From Thinopyrum elongatum (Eukaryota; Streptophyta; Magnoliopsida; Poales; Poaceae): a DNA stretch of 64,000 bases. Below, one piece after another: positions 33,724 through 43,560 of this stretch (position 1 is its first letter; each line of letters opens with the position of its first letter). The notes beneath the pieces are model-generated. The model did not search any database, was not told where the DNA came from, and saw nothing but the letters and a program-made list of their open reading frames with translations. Location of the stretch: assembly GCA_011799875.1 (NCBI GenBank), contig CM022302.1, positions 304,431,048 to 304,495,047 on the forward strand, given 5' to 3'. The translations under genes were made by a program, and so were the position numbers.

Positions 33724-36700
33724 TGAGTACGTGCACGATTCACGTGCCATCGAGGAGAAAAAATAATGTGTACGTGCCATCGAAGTGCACGTCTCACTTA
33801 CACACTACTTATCTCCATTTTCTTGCATGACACGTGCACCTTGATGCTAGACGTCCCGCGTGTTGGCAAAAGGATGAACAAAGCTCACGTCAAAAAAGGA
33901 GTGGAAGAACATAGATTCCCGATGATCGAGAAGGAGAAAGGAACCTCGCGGTGGAGCGTCTGCACTCATAATATTTAATATTATTCAGTGATATAAAATC
34001 AATCAAATCTCTCAACATTTAACCGAAAGAGTCCGAAACACGATAGCCCAGTGTAGTTACATCATACATGGCCCACCTCACGCATTCACCATATTTCTCG
34101 GCCACCGTTCGACACCTAGTTATAGTATATCCAGCAGCCCATATTGCTTCTCGCTCCTCGTCTCTCTCAAAGTGCGGCGGGCTAGCGATTTTGCTGTCTA
34201 TTGAGGTCGGTTAACTCACACTCGCTCCCACATGTTAGCGACATGCCAAGAGCATTCTAAAATAAGTACTATACTCTATTGTTATGCCAAGAAGAGGAAG
34301 CACTTTGACCGACGGACCAAACGAGATAGGCATGTCACGCCGTGAGTGGGTCCAGTTTCTCGTTTTGAACTTGTTTGGTGTAGTAGTAACACTTGGTTAT
34401 GCACCTTCAGGCCCCTCCCAATGCTCCACCTTGTACAGGTGCTAAGGCTGCCATGTAGGCAAAAAAGATGATGTTGCAAGGTAATTAAGAGAAGAGAGAC
34501 CCCAGGAAGACATAATGCCAAGTGCGGGAATCTAGGGAAAAACTTAAATGAAAGAAGTCCACCAATGCATGGATAACTTTAGTTGCTAAATCATTAAATG
34601 AAGGATGGTTAGCTACAACAAGTTAAGCACCTTTGCATTGGGAACTTTAGTTACTTAGCTCTTTAATGTGCTTAGCACCTCATCTTAGCACTAGTGCTTT
34701 GGAGGAGGTCTACGAATGATGCAAATCCCCGCTAAAAAAGGCACTTTGCTTTCTGCTAATCCCGTCAACCGTTCTTGTTTGGTGCATTAAATTGTTAAGT
34801 GCCATGATTAAGATATAATTAACCAATGCATGTAAAACGTTCTTGTTTATTGTAGTACTCATCACGCATGCATGCGTTACGATTAATACTACTCCCTTCA
34901 TCCATATATATATATAGGGCCTAATGTACTCTTCGAGGTTCCCTTTGACTATTGATAAGATTTTATATAATTTGAAAATTATTTCATTGGAAGATCCTTT
35001 CATGTACGAAATTGACGGTATGCTTTGAGCAACTTGCATGTCCTATACTACTCGAACATGTGGTCAAAGTTAGTCTCAAAAAATGCATTAGGCCCTATAT
35101 AGATGGATAGAGGGAGTACATGATACTAGCAAACGCTCACCATCTAGTAGCTCATTGGTTGGTTTCGATTTTTGAATTGAGTAGTACTAGTACACTTGAT
35201 GTTGTGCTGCTACCATCCAATATTCGCGTGTCATGGTTTCTAGAATTAAAAAAAAGAGGTATTTACTGTGGGAAAGGTGAAGTGATGGTTGCTTCGTCCG
35301 AGCAACTTATTACTCTGGGAATATTGGAGTACGAGCGGATTCAACGAAGAGTGAAATGATGGTTGCTTCGTCCGAGCAACTTACTGTGGCGAAGGTGGGG
35401 CTCTGTGATTTTACTGCTCACTAGTCATTATTACTGCGGTGCAACGACCGGGGTGAATCTTCCCTGTAGTTGTGCACGCAATATTGGTGCATGGCAGGTG
35501 GAGCCGGATGAAGGATGTCCCACATGTCGGCGAAACAAAGTTGAATGGTTATATTTGGGATTGCTATATTTGTACAAAACACAAAATGACATGCGGGGGC
35601 AGTTTTCCATACACACTATACACTAGCTTACGTACATGAATACATATACTACCACAACTCGCCACCATACACGACACATACACACAGAACACACACAGCA
35701 CATGTACACACGCACACAGCACACACACGCGCGTGGCATACATGGCCCACCGGTCATTGAGACAAAAATATGACTAGAACCACTTTAGGAGTCTTTGTAA
35801 AATTATAGGAAGTGGCCTCTCCACTTTGCAAATATACAAAGTCTAGGTGCAAGTATAGCAAGGTTTGTAAAAATTCCTGATGGGGGACCACTTATACAAA
35901 GGTTGTTGGAGAAGGTTTTTTGGCCATGATTGCTAAAATAGCAATCTGGTGCAAATATACAAAGGTTGTTCGAGATGCTCTAATGCATCTCAATGATTCA
36001 TAGATCAGCACCAATATTCACATCACAACTGAGGACAAAGTTGTGAGAAGGTGTAAAAATAAAGAAAAAATATAAAATTGATCGATGTTGTTCGTAGGCA
36101 TGGCTCCATTTCTTGGCTACGGTGTTCATTGGTTGGCAGCTAGTTTCACGCAGCTCTATAGCCAAGAAAGAGATGTATGGAGGAAATAACAATCCGATCA
36201 TTTTGGGCAGTTCCACTAAAATCGAGCTGATCATCCCTGTTTGCAAAGATATTCAGTAAGTGTGATTACAATAATAGTGGAACTAGATGATGAAACATAA
36301 CACACACACAAATAGAAGCCGATCACCTCTGCAATCTCTCTTTTAGACTAACTACTTGTTGGAGAAGATTAGGCTCGAAGTTGGATGAGGATAGCAAAAC
36401 CAATCTCCCTTTCTGCAGTCCCACAGAAATTTAGAAATGTTGCCCGTGTGGCATTTTGGCGGAACTGCACAAAACATGCTTAAGGAAAAAGTGATTTGTG
36501 CAGTTCACCAAAAGGTCGCAATAGAAACAAGGTGAAATGGATAGCCCTGTTTGCAAAAAGAGGTAGAAAGGAAACAATTACTGCCCAATAACAGTTGAAG
36601 ACAGATACGCCGAACAAAAAGAAGCATATTCCATGTCCTAAGGGAAAGATAGCAGCATGGTGGTTTATCAAAATCGGTGTGAGGACAAGATTGCAAGATG

Positions 36701-37563
36701 GAAAGTACGCCGGCCGAGATATGTTTAGGCAAAGAACTAAAGAAGATCCACATGCAGGATTTTCCACATGCAGCAATGTGGGAAGATGGGCAGTGGAGCA
36801 AGGCTAGAGGAAGCTGTACCTGAGGGTCGTCGGGATGTAACTAGGAGGGCGCCGGCGGCCGGGATCTGCCCATACTGCGGTAGCGAGCAAGTGGCGAAGG
36901 CCCTACCACGCCGGAGCTTGTTAGAGAGAACGTCGGGTACCGCAGATCGGGACGTGCTGCCTCGACACCGTCGAACGGAGAAACGATGCACATACTCCCT
37001 TTCTACCGGTGAACGGGATGCGGCCGGATCAGTGACCAACGGTGAGAGAGAGTCCACCGCCGCCTTGTCTGAGATAGTGTGACGAGAGACAAACCCCAGC
37101 AGGCAGGCTCCATTGTATATAGTGGAGCAGATTTCTTTTTTCTTGATAACAATTGTTTTATATTCTGTACGTGCTATTGAGGAATATAACTTTATTTAAA
37201 ACTAACATGTCAAGTTGAACTTTGTTCCATGTACGCGCGGTAGATGACCCTGCTTCAAGTAAACAACCGCTGCACGCGTCAAATTATCACGTGGGTTTCC
37301 TTTTCGTACAGAAATGAGCTCCACCATGTACTCGCGCGGGTGTGGTCGGGAACGAGATGTGAGTACGTGCGTCGTGCGTGCACCTCATCTCTACGTGCAG
37401 GTACCCCACATACGTGGGTGGGTGTGAGAGAGATGGTTTGTGCAAAACAGAGGCAATGTGCCGATGATATCTCAAACAAAAAATGTAACAGATGCAATGT
37501 GTGTGAAATAGAGGCCTGGATATATCATATATAGATGGAGCGATCCACGAGAAGAGAGTGGAG
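33724..37563. other. CACTA-B interior without recognised genes
   Basis: Mostly AT-rich DNA. It holds one Stowaway-like MITE (34892-35116) and CA-rich low complexity near 35650-35735. A short frame at 36768-37082 with a CPYCGS motif is noted but not supported as a gene. Confidence 0.4.
34892..35116. mobile_element. Stowaway-type MITE, 225 bp
   Basis: Terminal inverted repeats CTCCCTTCATCCATATATAT and CTCCCTCTATCCATCTATAT (complement), then GGGCCTAATG on both sides; flanked by TA at 34890-34891 and 35117-35118. Confidence 0.85.
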
Positions 37564-38030
37564 CACTAGTGCAGAAAATGCTAGTCCCGGCGTGCTAAAA
37601 ACCACCTTGCCGGCGTAGGGGGTCGACGCCACCAATATGGCGCTAGTGTTAAAAATTAGCACTAGCGTTGGCACCTACGCCATCAGTATTTTGGATGGTA
37701 ATGGCGTGCCGCGCGGTTAACACCAGCAGTATTAGTCATCAGTTGTGATGTTCCATGTTTTTGCGACGCCAGTAATTTGATTTTCAGATTTGAAATAAAA
37801 GCTGTACAACAGCGATTTCAGCCAAAATGACAGCATAATCCAATTTAAGAACAGCCAATAAATCAACTATAAATAGACCCAATGACAGCATTTAAGCTCA
37901 ACAATACACTTATTGATATAGTTCAACAAAGTAGACAAAGTAACACGCATATGAATGTGCAAGTTCAAATAAATAGAGGTGATAATAACATGATATCTTC
38001 CATGCATGCCAACTAGCTAACTATGACTTT

Positions 38031-38348
38031 TCAGCGGGCGGAGTCAGGGTCATAGTCCGGAGTAAATGAACCATCATTGCTGCCAGTAGGCTTATAGTAG
38101 ACCATGATCTCATCATGATCATAGTCGAGGTAGAACGTGGCTCTCTCCCCAGCTTCCATCTCGTAAGCATTTGCAAGGGCTTTCCAACTAGGGCAACCGA
38201 AGTAGGTGTGGTTTGCCTCGTTGGTGACAAGACAATTGAATTGTTCGGCCATCAGCATCTTCATGAGGGTGCACTGGAATGTGATGGTTGCATCAACTAG
38301 AACTTTAAACTTCTCTAAGAAGTCACGCCTTGCCTCGCAAGGGATGAC
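38031..38348 (-). pseudogene. B3-like exon in CACTA-C
   Basis: After a clear acceptor (TTGCTCAG then GTCATCCC at 38348) the frame runs 105 codons to a stop at 38031. It reads VIPCEARRDFLEKF, then TITFQC, FGCPSWKALANAYEMEAGE and ATFYLDYDHDEIMVYY, matching the B3 pattern of strands around a 'W..L.....M..G' core. The end is acidic (PDYDPDSAR). An upstream segment near 38490-38460 (KKFFIDLPNDFLTRT) may belong to an earlier exon. It is probably the 3' exon of the AP2-like gene that starts at about 40070, giving an AP2 plus B3 order like RAV proteins, but joining of the exons is unproven. Confidence 0.45.
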
Positions 38349-38763
38349 CTGAGCAAAATTGAAAGAAAGAAGTAGCTAGCTAGTTACACAATTTTGGGCA
38401 CAACCGTATACATCATATGAAACTCAATCAAAACATGTTCAACTAAAACATATCGTCCTAGTGAGGAAGTCATTCGGCAGATCTATGAAGAACTTCTTAT
38501 CCCTTTGGCATCTCACTGAACCAAAGGTCTCACATGGGGCATCCATTTACTGCTTTCATGAAGTTGAGAAAAATAAGCATACATAACAGATGCACATAGA
38601 TATAATGGAACATAAGCAGTTAGTACGAACCAGTGCTATCCGCCCATCGAGTTATTAACACATATGTACTTGTAATAAAACAGTTCTACAAACCATGCGT
38701 AGTTCAAACATACGACATACATAAAGTTAAATAGTTCATATGAAATAGGTAGCACGCGCTAAG

Positions 38764-39238
38764 CTAGTGGCCACAGGGACCGGCCTTGTGGTCGTGCCTA
38801 GTCGACCTATGATGACACCCCTGTTGACCCTCCTCCTCACGCTCCAAGGCATCCCAGTCTATGGGATCCTCCTCTGCGCTCTTCCTGGCTGCATACTGAA
38901 GTAACATCATCTTGTTGACCTCCACGAGTTTGTCATCTCTCGCAAGCTCACTCACCAATGCATCGAAGAACTGCATCTCGACCTCTTTTCTCTCCTTCTC
39001 CTCAACCCTAGTGCATATCCGCATGTCCTTAGGCGCGAGGAACATTGCGAACTCACGACACTCGGGGAAGTTCAAATTCTCCCCTTCCTGAAAGAACTCT
39101 ACTGCCATGGCATCATAAGCGCGCGTCGCTAACTCCGGGGGTGTCCCAATGGCCAAGTTTGTGGACGACATTGTCCTTCCTAATGGTGGCATAGTACTTA
39201 TTTCCCTTATGTCGCACACCATGAAACTTCGGAGCCTT
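38764..39238 (-). pseudogene. AP2/ERF-like exon in CACTA-C, frameshifted
   Basis: The exon begins after acceptor CATCACAG at 39238: KAPKFHGVRHKGNKYYATIR, then HKLGHWDTP, a +1 shift in a run of five G (plus strand 39137-39141), then in the next frame ELATRAYDAMAVEFF and LNFPECREFA. The order 'GVR...IR...LG.(F/W)DT.E.A..AYD......LNFP' is that of an AP2/ERF DNA-binding domain of about 60 residues. After it comes a charged helical stretch (EKERKEVEMQFFDALVSE) and a stop at 38764. Removing one base from the G run would restore the domain frame, so the lesion is either young or a sequencing error. A GC-rich first exon may lie at 40070-39842. Confidence 0.6.
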
Positions 39239-39324
39239 CTGTGATGATGCATATATAACTAACAAGTTAATAAAAAATGGGCATATTAACGAGTACCTGC
39301 AAAACCTACAATGCATAAAACATA

Positions 39325-39423
39325 CTCACTCCGTTCCCAAATATATATAAGTCTTTCTAGAGATCCATATATTGTAGTCCATTTCAAATGTCTAAAAAGA
39401 CTTATATTTCAGAACGGAGGGAG
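39325..39423. mobile_element. Stowaway MITE, 99 bp, in an intron of the AP2-like gene
   Basis: CTCACTCCGTTCCCAAATAT at the left, complement of TTCAGAACGGAGGGAG at the right, TA on both sides (39323-39324, 39424-39425). Confidence 0.85.
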
Positions 39424-39429
39424 TACACT

Positions 39430-39740
39430 ACACTAAATTCTTTCACCACAAGTACACTACAAAGAACTACAATAAAAATACACTATCTAAAATCATAGTT
39501 TACAACTACACTACATTCCTTCACCACAAGTACACTACTAGAAGTACAATAAAATTACAATATCTAAAATCATAGTCTACAACTACACTATATTCTTTCA
39601 CCACAAGTACACTACTAAAAGTATAATAAAATTACACTATCTAAAATCATAGTCTACAACTACACTACATTCTTTCACCACAAGTACAGTACTAGCTAGA
39701 AGTAAAATAAAATTACACTATCTAAAATCATAGTCTACAA
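39430..39740. repeat. 77-78 bp tandem repeat, four copies
   Basis: TTCTTTCACCACAAGTACA recurs at 39438, 39516, 39593 and 39670; each unit also has CTATCTAAAATCATAGTYTACAACTACACTA. AT-rich and non-coding. Confidence 0.9.
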
Positions 39741-39841
39741 ATAATATAATATAATCTTACACTAAAATTTTACACTATTCATACACACAAAATTCGATAT
39801 TATTCTACACTATATTACACTACACTAAGTAGGACTCACCC

Positions 39842-40070
39842 GCGGCTGCGATAGACGGCGAGGAGGCGTTGCGGGGTACGACGGGGTCGGGGGCGGTGGC
39901 TGGGGTGGAGGCGAAGGCGATGGCGACGGGGGCTTTGACGGAGGCGATGGCGACGGGGACAGAGGCGACAGGGATGGGGACGGCGGCGGTGGAGGCAAAG
40001 GCGACGGCGACGACGACGGGGGCTTTGCCGGTGGAGGCGGAGGCGAGGGCGAAGGGGGCGGCGGCGATTT
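39842..40070 (-). other. GC-rich candidate first exon of the AP2-like gene
   Basis: On the minus strand an open Ala/Pro/Val-rich frame ends at a good donor (GCCGCGG then GTGAGTCC, exon end about 39843). It may be a first exon or GC-rich 5' leader; the imperfect GGCGACGG-type repeats in it make coding uncertain. Confidence 0.3.
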
Positions 40071-40467
40071 AATGGGGATCGATAGTTGTGTGTGTGGGGG
40101 GGTGTTTAATCAATATATCCGGCCGGGGGCGGCAGGGTAATTGCTGGCGTTGGCCTACGCGGCCAACGGCATTGCTATGTGTTACCCATATTGTTTTTTA
40201 CTTTTATGTGTTAGACATATTGTTTTTTATATTTATATAGATGTTTACTTTATTTTTATTTTTTTATTTTCCTATTATTTATTATATTGTTATTTTTACT
40301 AATTATTTTGTGTAAATATACCATACAAGGGAAACCTATAATTAGAACACCAACATCGATTCATTAATCTAGCATAGATACATAATAGTTGAAGGATGAA
40401 AATAATAAAAAAAAATATATATATAACTTCTAGTACTACACACTCTTGATCTAGACTAAGAACACCA

Positions 40468-40960
40468 TCATGTAATAATTCCCACGAGAAAAAAAGCTGC
40501 CACCGATCGAGCAGGGAGAACGAGGCCAAGCATAACACCAGCTAAAAGGGCATATCGAAGCATCTTAAATTTTTGGATTTGGCTGCGCATCACATCAGTC
40601 TTCAGTTGCATCTCATCTATCTGTTGTCTTAGTTCACCAATGGAGTACTCGAGCAACTTGCTCACGTACTTCTGCACGAGATCAACCCATATCCATGTGT
40701 AGCAATATTTTGTCCCTAACGCCTATGGATCACAATATACATACACATATATTAATGATCGCGTCATTATATATATATATATATATATAGTTGAATTGTG
40801 CAAATTAGCAGAATAGATCAATATCGAGGTATTTTCTATCATGTTACCTTTCCACGGTTACCGCAGATGTAGAACTCTCGCTCTGGATTACTTTGTGTCT
40901 GCGACATATGCTTATCAGCAAGGCATCCACAGCCGCAAAAAAGAAGCACAGGTGCCCTCT
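40468..40960 (-). pseudogene. GRF-type zinc-finger-like gene with coiled coil and membrane segment
   Basis: Two exons join in phase 0: about 40960-40848 and 40722-40468 (donor AAAG|GTAACA, acceptor CCATAG|GCG). The product reads LLFCGCGCLADKHMS, SNPEREFYICGNRG, then KYCYTWIWVDL, i.e. the C..C / NPGR.FY.C / C..W.W.D layout of GRF zinc fingers. It continues as a helix (LLEYSIGELRQQIDEMQ) and a C-terminal hydrophobic stretch (LAGVMLGLVLPA), ending at 40468. GRF fingers bind nucleic acid or protein in known enzymes; short GRF plus coiled-coil plus membrane proteins are frequent in grass transposon annotations, with no known role. The 5' end is uncertain because a TGA lies about 20 codons upstream of the finger. 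Confidence 0.5.
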
Positions 40961-41739
40961 CTCGATTCCTGGCAGCTTTGGTGCCGGTGGCATAGCTGTC
41001 GGATCAAAGGGACATCGCGCTCCAGCGGGATGATTCGCCAGACATGGTTGGCTGCATTGGCCGTGGCGAGCTCATGTCGTGGCCAACGGGGCCACATGAG
41101 AGCTCGGCCAAGGCGGCGGAGTCCCAAACTTGCGACACGCCCCGCCGACGTGGGCTCGAACGGGGGGCTCATGCCGATTCGACAAGCTTCGGTTGGTCCA
41201 TTGTCACCAAAGCAGCTGACTAAGCGGGAGTAGAATTTTGTGGAGAATGGAAGTGAATATATTTGAGAAGGGGCTGCCAACACATCTATATATAGGCACA
41301 ACTTAGTGCTAGCGTTCCCGATGACGGCACAACAGCACAAGGTTAAGTATCTATGGCGTGTTTATAAACCGCACGACAGCAATATACTGCAACTGGTCAC
41401 GACAACTGGGCCCACATAGTAGTGGCGTCAGAATTATTAGGAACGCCACCAATAGCAACTTATAGTTGGCGTACCAATTTGGACGATGCTAGCACTATTT
41501 GAAAAAAAATAGTGCTGGCGTTGATGAAAAACGGCGTGCCACAAACGAAAGTTGTGGCTAGCCATTTTTTCACTAGTGGAGGGATCATCGGCGTGAGATA
41601 TTGATAGATATTGATAGAATCGAAAAGAGTGCCATCGAATTTGTGTTTGCCCACGTCAAAGATATAGGGCAGCTGGCCTACTGGAATGTGAGAGGGGAGA
41701 GGTGCAGTTTGTCTCTGTGGCATGGATACCTACCTACCA

Positions 41740-41915
41740 ATGTTGGTGATATCGCTTATCGGGAACTTATCGGTCGACCCATGATAAGGGGTAAATCGGC
41801 TAGTTTATCGGCATATCGGCCAATTTATCATCATATCGGCTGATTTATCGGCCGATTTATCTTATCGGCCAGACAACGGTAAGTGATAAATCGGCCGATT
41901 TATCGGAATATTAGA
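41740..41915. repeat. TATCGGCCGATTTATCGG short repeat
   Basis: Roughly ten variants of a TATCGGC / CCGATTTATC half-palindromic unit in 175 bp. Function unknown. Confidence 0.7.
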
Positions 41916-43560
41916 AGATATCTTGAACAGTGCTACCTACAGCGTTCGACTATCAGTGTGTGGGGGGGCAGAGACCTAACTATAGAGATGTAGATCGAAT
42001 CGTATATGTGTGGAGAAGGAGAGAGACCTAGCTATGTATTGAGGGAGATCGATCGGCATCCATGCATATGTGTAGCAGAGGAATAAGGTTCGGAGAAAGA
42101 CAAAGCTAGAGTGTCGGAGGGTTGATGGTGCAGTTACTTCTCACAAATGGTGGGTGAGGCCTTCTAGACAAATGGAGGGTACGACTGTCATATCAATAAG
42201 AGAGGGGATGCGTGCCTGTCTGTGCACATGCATGTGAGAGACGGGTCAGGAGGCATGCAAGGATGATGAGGGGGGACAATATGGTTGTGGTAAGCAGACA
42301 TAACTACATAGGAAGATCAATCGTCGTGTGTCAGAGAAAGGGAGAGACATAACTAGTGAGGTACGTCGATCGGTGCGTGGGAAAAAAGAGTTATAGTCAA
42401 CCTAGCTATATGTAGGGAGGTTGGTAGGTATACATGCATGCATGTGTTAGAAGCAAATAAGGCCTAGAGAGACAGATATAGAGAGAGGGATGTGGCTAGG
42501 AGGTGGTGCGAGAGGCCGACTATATCGAGGGGGGAGGAGTGTGCAAGTATGAGATTGATGAAAAGAGGGGCGGGAGTGTGCTCGTGCGTGGAACCATATT
42601 AGACAGAGGGGGCATGGATGGTGAGAAGAGAAGAGGGAAAGTGTGTGTTTGTGGTAGGTACACTTGGCTAGAGAGGTATATCGACCGGTGTGTGCTGCAA
42701 AGAAGGATCCGGGAGGGCCTACACACACCATGGGTGAATGACCTAAAGAGAAATAACGAATGTGCGCGATGGAAAGAATGTTGAGGGAGGGTGAGAGGGG
42801 GCGGGCATGTGCATGCACAAGAGAAAGTTTGCACTAGCTACAAAGAGAAGAGGAATGTGTGGGTGTAAAAGACGAACAGAGATCATAATACATTATAAAA
42901 GTGGATTCGGATATTTGAACAAGAGATCATAGTGTTTTAAACCGACGCATGCATGAATATAATGGTGATATGCATGGTGTGGTTTTGAACATGTTATACT
43001 ACATATAATATATATATAATTTATTTGAATTTGTGATAATATGTGGCTTTTGCAGCTCAGGGCTAAATACTTGTCATAACGTAGGGGGCGGGGCACTATA
43101 CTTTGTCTGATAAACACAGTGTACATATGAAACATGGTTTAGATTATGAAGATCTAGCTAGTACTTCAAATGTACTATTATTTGGAATCAACATCAAGTG
43201 TACTCAAAATTTTGAATTCGATTTCATATAGTACACATAGTTCATATCTAAGTCTATAGTAATCATGTGTTGTGTTGTTAAGATAATGTACAAATGATGG
43301 TTTAACTTGGCAACAATCATGATTGTAGATTCTTATTCAAATAGAGAAATGAATTCAAATTTAGTTCGGATTGCAGTGGTAGTATATACATCTGGAATGC
43401 ACTAAAATGTTCGTATGAGTAGGTTACATGCATTATACAGCTAGCGAAAAATTTTAATTGGACATAACATGGATTCATAGTTTTGAATAGCATTTGTAGA
43501 GTAAAAGGGGACACGACTCTCTCTTTGTGTGGTGCGAATAGTTTTTTTTTGTTTTTTCGC
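41916..43560. other. CACTA-B interior, purine-rich, no recognised gene
   Basis: Contains GAGAGA-rich stretches (about 42440-42530 and 42600-42800) whose opposite-strand frames are low-complexity. No supported gene. Confidence 0.4.

Larger units (their letters stand above)
37564..41578 (-). mobile_element. CACTA-C: complete small CACTA transposon, 4015 bp
   Basis: Both ends are CACTAGTG (37564 and 41571-41578) with a 3-bp duplication GAG on each side (37561-37563, 41579-41581). Inner termini continue as related AATGCTAG / ATGGCTAG and ACGCCAGCACTA-type repeats. No TNP2 or TnpA was recognised; instead it carries minus-strand gene-like cargo with AP2-like, B3-like and GRF-like segments. It is nested in CACTA-B. 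Confidence 0.85.

Noticed and set aside
35640..35740. ACACAC-rich stretch as a satellite or origin
   Set aside because: Short irregular CA-rich low-complexity DNA with no further signal.
36768..37082. Possible small zinc-binding protein (CPYCGS)
   Set aside because: Only one CxxC pair, no second half of a finger, no splice or start support, and the opposite strand is equally open.
39869..40072. Ala/Thr/Gly-rich plus-strand ORF
   Set aside because: Low-complexity GGCGACGG-type repeat; more likely the GC-rich first exon or leader of the minus-strand AP2-like gene.
42447..42834. Ser/His/Pro-rich minus-strand ORFs
   Set aside because: Produced by GAGAGA purine bias; no motif or conserved relative visible in the window.
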